DNA from: Terebella lapidaria
Taxonomy: Eukaryota > Annelida > Polychaeta > Terebellida > Terebellidae
Length of the DNA stretch: 64,000 nt
Direction: 5' to 3'
Assembly: GCA_949152475.1 (NCBI GenBank)
Contig: OX424569.1
Location: 28,069,950-28,133,949 of the forward strand
A program made the translations under genes and the position numbers. This document shows, in pieces, positions 1 through 11,760 of the stretch. Under the pieces are notes generated by a model. It saw only the letters and a program-made list of their open reading frames with translations, was not told the DNA's origin and did not search any database. The stretch's first letter is position 1, and each line of letters opens with the position of its first letter.

Positions 1-74
1 GATGTACATTTTATTATGAGATTAAATATAACCAAATACTAATATTTGAAGTATTTTCAGTCGAATTATATTAA

Positions 75-243
75 CAATAATATGGTTTTGCTGGGCGTTA
101 TGATTATTTACGGCCCATTTTCAGACCGACACGGTTCATTTGCAGCCCGAGCGTACGAGGGCTACAAAACCAATAAAGGGCTGAAAATAATCTGAGCTGG
201 GCCCTAAACAATCATAACGCCCAGCAAAAGCATATTATTACTA
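75..243. mobile_element. Short hairpin element (MITE-like)
   Basis: Two arms of about 40 bp (roughly 75-115 and 200-243) are inverted copies of each other. Both carry GCTGGGCGTTATGATT and both end in AT-rich AATAATAT sequence. The loop holds a smaller dyad (GCCCGAG / GAGGGC) and no coding potential. This is the form of a miniature inverted-repeat element. A clean target duplication cannot be called because the flanks are low-complexity AATA. Confidence 0.6.
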
Positions 244-1326
244 TTATTATATATATACCATCTGGCAGGTGCATGTGTACACGAAATTGGCTATAAACTG
301 TGTTGAAATAAAATATGCATGTATATATATGCCTATTTTGCAAAGGAATAGGTCAACATTGTATTTAGATCTATATACGTCTAAGTTACATAAGACATTG
401 TTTATTATGCCGAGCATGTGGAATTTTAGATTTAGGCGGGAAAATTTGGCGGGAAAGTTGTTTGTCCCCAGAATGACGAAATCACGTAAAATATCGCGAC
501 TTCTTAAAGTTGGAATCAATTTTAAAATCAGTCAAATTTAGCGTTCTTGTTCGTCACGCAAACTTGAAACTACATCTCGAGAGAGTCAGGAATATATAGA
601 AAATATGCACAGTTCGACAACAGATACTCAGAAAATTGCCGTTAATCGAGCATGAAAACAGTGGATAGATAATGATCGGCCTGCCTACATTGCCGGTTGC
701 CACAGTATCTACACAAATACCAATGACGTCACGAGACTGTGTGTAGAAATCGCTCGCAAGGCGGGCCGCTTTGAGGAAAAAATGATTTGAATCTTGATTT
801 GGCAACTCAATTTAGGCACGTAATGCACATTTTCAGACCCAAATTTGTACGATATCTCATTCTATAGACAAAATAATGCTACCACAGAATGAATAAATTT
901 TGTCAATTCTAAAAGTGATTATAGCTTTAAATCTCACTGTCAAGCTGTTTCCAATCTGATCCATGCTACACCGAAACTAGCATTTTCACATGTAAAATAG
1001 GCACATGTCCCACATACTATCTGTTGAGCTTACTTTTGTCTACAATTTCTCTCACATGGCGGAAAAACATCCACGCATAAATAGGAGCCACACCGTCGTA
1101 AACCATTCTATACGGAACAGGTAGTCCCCCGTGGTGTTTGAGTAGTCATTGATGTAGCCCAATACTATATATTGGGTACATATTAGTATATACAGGCAAT
1201 ACAGGCAATGTATCATTGATGCCCAGCCAGTATCTTTCTCCATATAAGTAATAAATATTCAAGACCGTAAATTCCATTGTATGCAGTAATAGTTATGAAC
1301 AAATAACAGCAAAATTGTGGGATCCA
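244..1326. other. Non-coding stretch; 3' flank of 7TM gene 1
   Basis: No convincing gene was seen; the short open frames lack family features. Bases about 1150-1326 are clearly similar to about 15110-15253 (shared CCCAGCCA, CATAAGTAATAAAT, TGTATGCAG blocks). The duplication that made the two 7TM genes therefore extends into their 3' flank. ATAAGTAATAAATATT near 1244-1260 could act as the polyadenylation region of the minus-strand gene only if read on the other strand, which is not evident. Confidence 0.5.
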
Positions 1327-2391
1327 TCACACGTTGCTGTGGTCAATACTCAGTGAACTGACCACGTGTAGTGGGAAACAAGCATGCATAACGTAAGCCC
1401 AGAAGCAGTTACTGATACCGTATAGCCAGAGGGTCGTAAATCTCAAATAGGAGGGCTCGGTGCCTAGGTGGTGCTGCAGTAGCAAGAAGAACACTAAACC
1501 CCGATCCCAGTAGATTGTGAAGACTGCACTACCGGCTATGAACAGAAGTCGGAGAGTCAGGGTCCTTGGTGGGCTGTCGGCATCCGCCGTAGGCGACTTG
1601 TTGGCTCCTTCTACGTGTAGGATATCACTGAGTGGTCGATTAATATACGAGGCGAATCGAGTTGTTACCACTCGTAGATAATGGGAGACTTCAACATCCG
1701 ACCCCGTGTGCTCTTGAAGGTTCCCTTGCAATTCTACGCATATTCTTCGAATTAACAAAACCACTATCAAAAAGAAGACCGATGAAAGCAACACTGAGAA
1801 GTAGAATGTCCCCAGTATCAATGCTAAAAGTTTTTGACGATGGGAATCTTTGTCATCAATCGAGTCTCCATAAATGTACAGGTATTGCAATCCAAAGAAA
1901 ACGGCTAATATAGTGAAGGCAAACGAAGTACTGTCAAAGATGAGTTTGAGACAATTACGGTTTAGGAAACATCTCTTCTTCAATGGTACTGTCCTGGCTC
2001 TTAGGCATAGACGTTCCGACGTCTTGATCCACATCCCGAAAAGGAATTTATGTCTGATCCAGGCCGTCATTCCAGAGCAGCCAATGACAAACATCCAGTA
2101 GACGTCGTTGAGGTGTGGGAGACGTGTGACGCAGCGTTCGTCTCCCAAGACTCCCCAAGACAGTACACTGATGATTGTCACCAAAGCAACGTCCCTGATA
2201 TGCATACCAGCGTACAGAGCGCGGAATAGGGCTACTGACATCAGTCGTACGTTGATTACACCCACAACACGCTGAGCTCGTATGCGTTTCAAGTCGATCC
2301 TCGCTACTAATACCAACCTGGTGGCTAGGAACAGCCCGAACCCCACCGCCAGGCAGCTGGCGGCCGCCAGACCAAAGGCTATCTGGTTCAT
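1327..2391 (-). CDS. Unassigned seven-transmembrane protein, paralogue 1
   Basis: A 354-residue protein if translation starts at the Met of MNQIAFG, the first Met shared with the paralogue at 15254-16390. Hydrophobic segments lie at about residues 4-30, 47-82, 96-121, 152-174, 187-214, 279-306 and 318-338. A hydrophilic 64-residue loop separates the fifth and sixth, and the tail is short (about 16 residues). That layout suits a plasma-membrane receptor. The last segment has WLYGISNCFWAYV, loosely like the seventh helix of receptors, but no class-A DRY or NPxxY motif is seen, so family, ligand and G-protein coupling are unknown. The frame stays open upstream to a splice acceptor (TTTCCAG on the minus strand, exon edge about 2443), so the exon may code before this Met. 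A gustatory-like or orphan 7TM family cannot be excluded. Confidence 0.7.
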   Translation of the reverse strand: MNQIAFGLAAASCLAVGFGLFLATRLVLVARIDLKRIRAQRVVGVINVRLMSVALFRALYAGMHIRDVALVTIISVLSWGVLGDERCVTRLPHLNDVYWMFVIGCSGMTAWIRHKFLFGMWIKTSERLCLRARTVPLKKRCFLNRNCLKLIFDSTSFAFTILAVFFGLQYLYIYGDSIDDKDSHRQKLLALILGTFYFSVLLSSVFFLIVVLLIRRICVELQGNLQEHTGSDVEVSHYLRVVTTRFASYINRPLSDILHVEGANKSPTADADSPPRTLTLRLLFIAGSAVFTIYWDRGLVFFLLLQHHLGTEPSYLRFTTLWLYGISNCFWAYVMHACFPLHVVSSLSIDHSNV

Positions 2392-2782
2392 CTCTATCTG
2401 GTGTGTGCAGCCAAACCTCGCCAACACAACCTCCAACTCATCCTGGAAAGCAGGTCAAATCGTGCTATTTTATATATACATATATATATACATTGTTGTT
2501 CCTGCCCGAGGATACAGATACATTTTAACAAGGAATAACAGTACGCTAGCAATTCCGAAAGTGAACTACATGTTCAAATAAAACTTGATAGTCAAACTTG
2601 AAAAAATGATGTCCGGCTGAATGATGATGCAAAGGTATGTGTCGGTGTACTGGTGGTATGAGGGATCAGCATATCCTGTATCTTCAACAAGAGCCAGTAA
2701 ACGAGCGACTCGATCTATATGTAAGTCTAGATAATTGGTTTACATGTTAGCCCAGTTCGAGGACTGGGTACTCAACACTCAC

Positions 2783-2884
2783 CAATAATCAATCCAGACA
2801 CGAGTTCGGATCCAGACGAAGATTGACAAGCTTTCAGTCCTTTGACAAATACGTCCAAGGCATAAATGGGTAAGCTGCCAAATT
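2783..2884 (-). other. Candidate upstream exon of 7TM gene 1, apparently decayed
   Basis: On the minus strand this 102-base segment is preceded by AATTTCAG and followed by GTGAGT. The same acceptor and donor flank the matching segment upstream of gene 2 (16892-16996). In the frame that is open in gene 2 it reads NLAAYPFMPW and later KLVNLRL, matching LAAYP and NLRL of the paralogue. Here that frame is interrupted by two TGA codons. It is therefore either 5' untranslated sequence or a decayed coding exon. Confidence 0.4.
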
Positions 2885-3101
2885 CTGAAATTGGATAGAA
2901 AATTGCCGAGTTACAGGGCAATACGTCACTGGCCTACGGGCGAAAACGTATGCAAACTATTATTAGTGAGTGCCGCAAAAATCAGAGTATAAATCTGGCC
3001 AAGGCAAAATTGTTTAACATTATATTTGCACTTTCATAGGCTAAAATACATTGCCGATGTGATTAGCACCTAAGATGGGCTTTAGTAAGATTAATACTCA
3101 C

Positions 3102-3250
3102 CTCAGTCAGCTAAAGCATGATAAATTCTTCGTGAAAAAGGACACAGGTGAATTTGCGGACTTGCACATTTCAGTGAGAAGAGTCTGAAGGCGACATAAT
3201 ATATCAATGTTCTCTGTGTGATGTCAGGCGTGAACTTGAACAGAAACATA
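3102..3250 (-). other. Possible 5'-most exon of 7TM gene 1
   Basis: On the minus strand this segment ends in GACTGAG followed by GTGAGT, a good splice donor. The region is alignable with about 17085-17225 upstream of gene 2, but the GT of the donor is not conserved there. No long open frame runs into the donor, so if transcribed it is probably untranslated leader. The upstream limit is a guess. Confidence 0.25.
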
Positions 3251-5250
3251 CACGTACAGAAACATAATTTAAAAAGTCAATGTCGAGTTCATTTGTCGCA
3301 TCGGCGCGTCGACAAATGGCGTATAGGCCGTGAGCCAGGACTGGTGCCCAAAATTCGAATTCAATCTCAGAGGGCGGAAAGCTATCCCTTTTTTCAGGAA
3401 GGGTGCAGTCTCCGAGTTCAGAAAATGCATGATAACACTATATGGCTGGCAGATTTAAGTCGATGTCTTCTAACCGGTGGTACAAACTTTATGAGGCATA
3501 TGTACTCAAGACTGCTGTTCAATCGTGTGTGCGTCAATAAGCCTTCCGATGCTTCTACCAGCGTACCAGCGTTTAGAAGCCATTGTGTTTATAATTGTGC
3601 TGCCGTCTCATTCGACGTATCAACATGAGCCAGATGAGAAGGTTATATGTATGCTAATTTTTTACCAGGGATTTTTACTGAAAGTGAAATCAAATATATT
3701 GTTCTACTCTGTTGATGCTTGGAATTTCGCATGAATCACAATAATTGTAATACTGGAATTTCCTGTACAAGGAAAACAATGATGGTTCAGGCTGCTTGAC
3801 CTTATTAATCCCCGCCCGGAAGTGAACTGTCTATAACCTGCGTCAGGGCTTTTTCGTATCCTGAAACTGGTCTTTGTTACATGTGATTTTGGGACTATAT
3901 AACGAGTTTACACTATACTAATAAAGGTTTAGACCCGTAGGACATACTAACTCCTGCGTCATGCGCCAGCAAGAGCCGTATGGTGGAGCACTGGCGCACT
4001 AGACAGCAGGCGACAAACCTTACTTTAGACTTTCATAAGTTATATGATAGAACAAGGACATGGAAAAAAGTATGTTAAAATTCATTTCAGCCACCATGAT
4101 GATTCATAATAATAGAATGGTGTATTCAAAATACGTTCATATTAATACAGTGTGGTGAATATACACGTAAAGACATTTTTCAAAACGATTTTTTCTCGAT
4201 CAAAAATAATTTATGGACTTCAGCATAAGTATTGATGATTTCGCCGAAGCAACTGTGATTGAATAGTCACAAATAGGTATCTGTATTGCACATGACAGAA
4301 GGGGTTACACAATATGACTTGCTTAACAGTCTCCAAAGCCCGTTACATTTATGCTAGTAAAATGCCATAAAACGCAAAGAGTTGGTAATACAGTTAAGGT
4401 GAGAGCATATTTAAGTTGCCAGCACACACCGCATACATGCAGGTTAACTGAAAATAATAGACCGCCTTCCTACGTTTGATTGAGACCAGTATACCCCTTC
4501 TGGCTCATAGCCTAGTGAGCACTGTGTCGATTTTTATTTCAGACCGCATGTGGACCGTTGCACTTATGAGATCTCAACAGTCAACATGCCTTTGAAAAAT
4601 ATCAGGAAGAAACATAAAATATGTCTAGATAGTATCTGACCCCCCCCCCCTCCACTAACCCACCTTATACAACGCCTTGTTTCATGTTTTTACTGCTTGT
4701 CACAGTAGCCCAACGAGGCGTTAGTCGACTGAGGATATAATTGGCGAAATTATATAATGTGGCTTCAAGCATATCAATAAGGATGACACATCCATGTTAT
4801 TGCTAGTGCTATGAGACTGGACGGTATTTTGGCCGAGCAAATAAATTATACAGTGTTCTGATTAGAGTCGTTTAGTGGTTCACGATGTTTTGTTCATATC
4901 ATTGCGATCCTGATTGGTATCGTTTTATACTTCACTTGGGAGTCGAACGGCAGTTTTCTACCGAATTTCAGAATTGAATCGATTTTTTTTTAAAGTTGAA
5001 AATCAGAAAATAGACAGTCCCACAAATATAACCAAGGGAAAATTCACAACTCTAAGAATATCCAGCGGTACTATACTACATGTTTATGTATATATGTATA
5101 ATCTATGGTGGTGACTGTATGGAGCTTGGGGTTGATTCAAGTAGATGGCGTCACACTATTTTGCAAAACATATCGGGCACAAGCCAGACTGCTTCCCCCC
5201 ACCACCCCCCCCCCCCCCCCCCAAATACCCATGAGACATGTAGGGCCCAG
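3251..5250. other. No gene seen
   Basis: Non-coding by eye. A 136-codon open frame at 3218-3628 has no recognisable domain or conserved relative in the window and is treated as chance. A C-rich tract lies at about 4640-4655. Confidence 0.5.
5190..5223. repeat. Poly-C tract
   Basis: A run of C broken by single A bases, ending in about eighteen C residues. It creates the glycine/tryptophan end of a long minus-strand open frame here, which is therefore not taken as a gene. Confidence 0.8.
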
Positions 5251-6150
5251 AGCAATATTACCTGGTTTTTCCAGTATGTGACCTGATATTTGCCATACAC
5301 CGTGAAAATAATATAGTAAAAAGAAATGTGTTGTTTTGGCAACGTCATTCGATGCGCATGAGCGATCGTTGACAGCGGGCAGGATACCGGCCAGTATTTG
5401 CCCTGATATTTGCCCTCGTATATTTGCCCGCTCACTGTTGTTATCGCACAGGGCACAAACAGGGTTATGCGAACGAATAACATCGCAGGTATATAATAAT
5501 CACCCAATATAAACTCTATAGGACGATTTGTCTGGGGTGTCATCGAGTATGAATTCAAAATACATGTAATTGCATATTTTCGCGATGTACGATGTACCAT
5601 TTTCGATGTATACCCATATAGCTGGATTTGCTTAACAACGCAGGCCTCGTTCATCAAAAGTATGCATACTACTCATTTCTCCAGGGGGTTGACTCTTGAC
5701 CGTTTTGAAGACATGCAGTTTTATGCAGTCTTTGAGATATGCAGTTAAATTCTAAATGCAAATCCACGAAGAGTAATGAGTGAGGGTTTAATGCCTATTG
5801 TCGCATTTACTCCGAAATCGATCAGGTGCTTTTTTAATGATATATGAATTAATATTGGAAATGGGATAACCATTATTAATTAACCGAATATTCAGCCCAA
5901 GGGTCAGAAATGTGTTACATTGGCAAAATTCCGAATGTTTTTTTTCTTTCTGAGCATGCGTTATATTTTCTGTATTCATCAGTGATACTGAAGACATTAT
6001 GATTCATGCATAACTTTGTAATTGTTACTATCATTGACCGTCATAGCGTCTGTATATAGACAATATTACCTGGGTTTTTTTTCCAATATCTGACCTGATA
6101 TTTGCCAGAGATCGCTAGTGTTGGCCCGAGGCCGAAGGCCGAGAGCAAAT
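5250..6150. repeat. Region bounded by direct repeats (TGACCTGATATTTGCC)
   Basis: A block of about 45 bp containing ATATTACCTGG, then TGACCTGATATTTGCC, occurs at about 5255-5297 and again at about 6063-6105. A third partial version (GCCCTGATATTTGCCCTCG) lies near 5400. The second block runs into GGCCCGAGGCCGAAGGCC, a GC-rich dyad typical of element ends. This is probably a non-autonomous element or two related insertions; its borders are not resolved. Confidence 0.4.
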
Positions 6151-9150
6151 GCTGGATTCAAGGGCTCATAGAATCCGTTCACAAGTTATGACATTGCATG
6201 AAGCTGGCCATTCTAAAGGCAGAAAGCAGTTCAGTTAAACTGTAGCAAAACTGCAGCTGTTTCAATGCTATGATGTGTCATGGAGTACTGGGTGCATATT
6301 CGGATAGACCCGGTAGAGGGGATCATTCGAGTTTAAAGTGATATTGGCAGGAAAACTATCTTTTCCAAATCAATTACATATATGCCTGTGTTCTCAGAAA
6401 AATAGGTTACAAAACAAACTTTGCTTGATCAGATGGATAAATCAAGCAGATGACAGTACTAGCAGCCGCTTTTCTTTTGTTTTGTGCGCCACTCAGTGTT
6501 ACCTCTGACTTGACCTATTTCACGCTCGATTGGCTCGAACATACACGAGTAAGCGGGAATCACACTGCGTCACGGGATACAAAGCACTGAGAGTGGCGTT
6601 AAAGTCAACAAACTCAAAATATCTCAACCAGAAATTCGCAACGAAATCTATTAGAAAGTGGCATCTGTTTGGGCATACAAGTGCATATATATATATAGCT
6701 GTTATGTTTTCTTCGTTTGATCAAAAAGATATGGAAAAATCCATAACTTACTGCCAATATCACTTTAATGGTCAACAGAACAGTGGTTTTGTTCGGGTGT
6801 CAAAACAAAACAGGCACTGAGCAGTCCTCAGATTACAGGGCAGAATGGAAACAGCATTTTGGTGGTCGGGTATCAGGTCAAACTATCAAGAATCGGTAAG
6901 GAATGCCGTTATTGAAATTTCGATTTTTTTGCTCATACACCAATACCCAAAAAGAGTGAAAATATTCTAGTTGTGCATATTTTTGTGCGTACAGTGCAGT
7001 TTAATTTTTTTTCAGACTGAATGCTGCAAAACTGTATTTTAGGATCGCAAAAATCAAACTCACCAGATCTGGTAGGACATCCGTATTAGGTGGCGTCAGA
7101 TCGTACAGGGTTGGACGGCTGACCAACAGCAGCATGTGAGTCATGAATCACGCTTCACACTGTTCAAGTGCGCTACATGACTATCGTTTGGCGTGAGCGA
7201 CATGAAAAGCATTCCTTGACAAAACCATGAGCAACACTACATACGGGAATATGTCCCAATTACTCCTCCGGATCGATATCGAATGGAATCATGTTTGGAT
7301 CTGTTACAGTCCTGGGAACCATGGAATTTGAGAGCTCATAGAAATTCTGCTGACTACAATGCATTTTGCAGACTTCAACAAGAAGATGCACCAGCAGATA
7401 TTTTGCAGCGTTATCGAAGACATTTTTTTTGCAATTTGTAGGGAACACCTTCGGGGACCAATGCCACAAATTCATCTTACACCCAGAATATCGTGTGGCC
7501 ATAGAAACTGTCTGGGGATATATAGCAAACAAATTTCGGGCTAATCCACGAGCTATCAATTATCAATGAACTCCGTACCAAAGACTGATTCGGAACTCCA
7601 TCACAGCCGAATCTTGCAATATCTTCAGTCGTGTCAAAGCAGTCACGAACAATCACTGACATCCATTTATATCTTAATTTGTTGCATGACATATCAGTAT
7701 TCTATATGCCAAATATAATTGATATTTGTTGCAATTTCAACGATTATTGGCAATAAACGTGACGTAAATTAATGTTCAGCTTGCCTCAGGTTCAAAAGTC
7801 GTCTCATACATGTTAATCAGTTTGTGGACGCAGGCTACAAACGGGTTTGTGTGTGTTAGCGTGCCGGTAGTCTATCCCCAAGGTTATCATTCCCGCCTTT
7901 TTATCCGTTCTTCTAATTTCTACAGTCCGCATTTTATGTAGAATTGGTATCCCTTGACAACGTTACCTGATTATTCAACCAATGACAATCTCTCTTTTCG
8001 ACTAGAAGCTCCTCGAGGTTGTTTTCCTTTCAATCTTTCAATTTTTAATCCAAGATATTCTGCCCCATCGCTTGAAGTATAGAAGTAAAACTTTATCCCG
8101 CTTATCATTAGTGATCACTGTTATTATAGGGTTTTATATTTTTTGAATCCCTCCTAGCATCTAACAGATTTATTTATTTTTCCCCGAGGCCGGTGAAAGA
8201 CCGAAATTTTTGCCTCGATCGCTTCTCCAGAATCGATAGGCCTACATGTTATAAATATTTTGTCATATATATTAAACACATTTTATATCTACTGTAGCCG
8301 TATTATACAAAGAGTATCAAATTATTAATCGGATCGACACATCTGTCTCCGATGGTTAGTGTGTTCGCCTTCAAATACAAATCTGGATAAGCCCCTATCG
8401 TGTCATCGGTCGATCGTCTTATCGACCGGCTCGGTGATGCTGCGACATTTTATGCTCAAGGTGGTCATAACGTTGTTTGTATAACTTTGTAAGTTCGTCA
8501 CGAACGACAAACGTGGATGTATTTTTGATCTCTACTCCGCTCCACCCCTCTCCCAGTATTTTCCCTATTCATACTGCATCCTGAAATTCCGTGGGTGTAA
8601 AATGATGTACACAACATCGTGTAGACAACATCACACAAATTTCAATTAAGACATCAAGACATTTAAAAACCGGTAACAACATTGTTCACGGACTAGATTC
8701 AGTGTGGTGTAGATCTATCGCTTAGAACATCATCCAACTGGTGACACTTGACGGCTACGTAAAGTATTTTATACGGTATTTGTTTCCTTTGAGAGTGTGG
8801 GCCAGCATATCCATGTACATCGACAGTTCTTTCATCAGTTCATTCTATCTTCATAACAAACATAAACTTATTATACTACATCTAGTAATAGTTTATCTAA
8901 TAACGTATAATAATATATATATATACGTTCAAATGTTTAGGTCGATCAATTTTTACATAGTCACAAATCCATAAAATGTTTTCTATATTTGTTTATTCCT
9001 CAATCTGTTATCATTGTTAATTCGTCTGTACTCTGCATGTATAAATATATATACTCTCTAATGTGTCAGTTATCCTCTGTCATTCATACAAGTATTTATC
9101 ATATTACAATGTAAATATATAATATTTATAATTTATTTTGTTTTATAATG
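6151..9150. other. No convincing gene
   Basis: AT-rich sequence. Around 7220-7690 several frames on both strands stay open for 60-100 codons with ordinary amino-acid composition. No domain is recognised and the frames disagree, so no gene is called. A donor-like CTG/GTGAGT sits on the minus strand near 7060. A chance or decayed exon is the most that can be said. Confidence 0.45.
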
Positions 9151-9164
9151 GAAGTGCAATTCCG

Positions 9165-10290
9165 CTGACGGTTCAAGGCTGTTTGCCCTAGTTCCAGTGT
9201 TATTATATACATCTATAATTTCATTATTTATATATCATAGATTATATTTTACACAAAATATGTATATAATGTTTTTCGTGTCAGTGTCTGCTCTCGTTGC
9301 GGGATTTATCCTGGGAGTCCAATTAACAGGCTCCAGAGCTTTCACTGTCAGTTGTGGGCTGTGTGCCCTAGTTTCCAGTTTATTATTCATGTTTTTTATA
9401 TATATTTACATTTTTTCCAGTATTTATTCCTTTATTCTATATGCACTATCCTATCATTTTTTATACCATATACACATATATACAATATCTATAAAAAAAA
9501 AAAAAAAAAAAAGTATATATTTACCAATATGTGTTAATGTCAGTGTCTGCTCTCGTTGTGGGATTTATCCTGGGAGTCCAATTAACAGGCTCCAGAGCTT
9601 TCGCTGTCAGTTGGGCTGTGTGCCCTAGATACCAGTTTTATTATTCATGTATTCTATATATATTTACATTTTTCCAATATTTATTCCTTTATTCTATATC
9701 TACTATCATACCATTTTTATTCCATATATACATATATATCATATCTACAAAAAATATGTATATATTTACCTATATTTACCATATAAATAATGTGTTAATG
9801 TCAGTGTCTGCTCTCGTTGTGGGATTTATCCTGGGAGTCCAATTAACAGGCTCCAGAGCTTTCGCTGTCAGTTGTGGGCTGTGTGCCCTAGTTACCAGTT
9901 TTAGTATGCATGTCTTTTGTATATATTTACATTATTTATATATCATATTATATATATATATATTTGAAAATATTTCAGTTGTGGGCGGTGTGCCCTAGTT
10001 CCAGTATTTATTCATTTAGTCTATATGTACTATCAGACCTTGTTTGTATACCATATATATATATATACATATATATAAGATGTACCCAAAAAAAAAAAAA
10101 AAAAAAAAAAAGTTTATATTTATCAATATTCACCATATATATATAATGTGTTCAGTGTCTGCTCTCCTTGCGGGATTTATCCTGGGAGTCCAATTAACAG
10201 GCTCCAGAGCTTTCGCTGTCTGTTTCGGGCTGTGTGCCCTTGTTACCAGTGTTATCATTCATGTCTTTCCTAGATTATATATCTACATTA
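9165..10290 (+). repeat. Tandem array, unit about 260 bp
   Basis: A conserved core beginning TCAGTGTCTGCTCTC and including GGGAGTCCAATTAACAGG and GGCTCCAGAGCTTTC starts at 9281, 9540, 9801 and 10152. Spacings are about 259, 261 and 351 bp; the last includes an extra partial unit near 9980. A partial unit precedes the array at about 9165. Units are joined by AT-rich spacers with A-tracts of about 20 bases (9493-9512, 10087-10111). The core happens to be open in one frame, but the spacers are not and no protein family is recognised. Confidence 0.85.
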
Positions 10291-10335
10291 TTTATAAAAC
10301 CCTGTCACTTACTGGATGTAAGTGGCCATGACCTT

Positions 10336-10533
10336 GGTATTGTTTAGGGCTGATTGCCCTTGGTAATATTTAGGGCCAACTGCCCGTGCTAACGTTTAGG
10401 GCTCACTGCCCGTAGTAACGTTTAGAGCTGACTGCTCAGGGTAATTTTAGGGCGGACTGGCTGTGATAATGTTTAGGCCTGGATGACCGTGATAATGTGT
10501 AGGGCTTACTGCCCCTGGTGAAATTTAGGTCGG
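10336..10533 (+). repeat. Minisatellite, 26-bp unit, about 7.6 copies
   Basis: Successive 25-26-base units follow the pattern GGTAACGTTTAGGGCT, two or three variable bases, then CTGCCCGT. Each unit holds a small dyad, AGGGC...GCCC. Copies are diverged at one to five positions. No open frame follows it. Confidence 0.85.
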
Positions 10534-11040
10534 TTTCAGTATTATATATTTGATATATTTCTCCATTAGATATTTTCATATATTTCATAAATTAAATTTA
10601 AGTATACGTGTATATTTTAAGTACGGTACTTCACAATTCATTTTATCAAATTTAATTAAATTTTCACTTCCTCCTGTCTCGCTTCAAAAGATGCTAGCGT
10701 ATTATAAATTCGTTGGTGTTTATGGTTCTTGTTATTCATTCCCAGTAAATCTGCATCACGATACCTCTTTCATTGCGGAGTTCAATCTTGTTCAAGTATG
10801 TATCACGTTAAATGTTGTTCCACAGGTACTCGTTCTCGTTTTCTAATATTGCAGAATATGCCTCCACAAGAAAACCAAGGCTGTTGAGCCATGTGCCAAC
10901 ATAACAGTACCCCTCGACTCTGGAGCCGACAATCTAATAACTGCTGAGCATGTCTTCACGTGTAAATTCGTAGGATGCTCACGCTCCGGATCCCAGTGCA
11001 CCTGAAACCACCTCCAACATCAATACTGCCATTACGGGTG
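10534..11040. other. No gene seen
   Basis: AT-rich to about 10840, then a more GC-balanced block. A 98-codon frame at 10550-10846 has no features of a gene. Confidence 0.45.
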
Positions 11041-11044
11041 TAGG

Positions 11045-11760
11045 TCAGGTGCCTCTCCTGTCAACAGCCGAGGACCTCAGGCTGTTATTACCCTCCGGTT
11101 ACACAGCTGTGGGTCAGGAGTTCCAGCCTCCCAGTCAGGGTGCTGCAATTATAATCATCGATCTCAATCTGTGGGTCATGAGCCCCAGTTCCATCTCTAA
11201 TTCTAGATCTTAGTGTCTAGCTGTGGGTCAGGAGCCCCAGCCTGCAAGTCCGGGTACTCAATTCTAATCGTCATCTAAATCTGTGGGTCAGGAGCCCCAG
11301 CCTGCAAGTCTGGATACCCAATTCTAATCGTCATCTAAATCTGTGGGTCAGGAGCCCCAGTTCCATCTCTAGTTCTAGATCTTATTGTGTAGCTGTGGGT
11401 AAGGATCCCCAGCCTGCAAGTCCAGGTACTCAATTCTAATCATCGATCTCAATCTGTGGGTCAGGAGCCCCAGTTCCATCTCTAATTCTAGATCTTAGTG
11501 TCTAGCTGTGGGTCAGGAGCCACAGCCTGCAAGTCCAGGTACTCAATTCTAATCATCGATCTCAATCTGTGGGTCAGGAGCCCCATTTCCATATCTAATT
11601 CTAGATCTTAGTGTTTAGCTGTGGGTCAGGAGCCCCAGCCTGCAAGTCCAGGTACCCTAGTCTAATCATCAATCTCAATCTGTGAGCCAGCCCCCCAGTT
11701 TCTTCTCTTAATTCCAGATCTCAGTCCCTAGCTGTAAGTCAGCAGCTCAAGCTGCCCCTG
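11045..11760 (+). repeat. Higher-order minisatellite of alternating 60/61-bp and 52-bp units
   Basis: Every unit opens with CTGTGGGTCAGGAGCCCCAG. It then continues as type A (CCTGCAAGTCC...TCAAT, 60-61 bp) or type B (TTCCATCTCTAATTCTAG, about 52 bp). The order from about 11109 is A B A A B A B A B A B plus a decayed A, so A-B pairs of about 113 bp are the repeating module with one A-A exception. Unit lengths are not multiples of three, so the array is unlikely to encode protein. Confidence 0.85.

Noticed and set aside
3218-3628. 136-codon plus-strand open frame
   Set aside because: No family resemblance, no splice or initiation context, and the 7TM gene 2 flank shows no matching frame.
5151-5657. 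168-codon minus-strand open frame
   Set aside because: Its C-terminal end is a translation of a poly-C tract, no domain is recognised, and the region lies at the start of a repeat-bounded segment.
7222-7692. Possible transposase or decayed exon
   Set aside because: Several frames on both strands stay open, none shows catalytic motifs, and the best plus-strand reading is cut by a stop after about 70 codons.
9197-10331. Long open frames with repeated ALVVGFILGVQLTGSRAF
   Set aside because: The peptide is the translation of the tandem unit core; linkers are AT-rich spacers and A-tracts, and the frame is not kept between units.
10336-10533. Array considered as CRISPR
   Set aside because: The units are contiguous 26-bp repeats without unique spacers, in a eukaryotic context with introns and LINEs.
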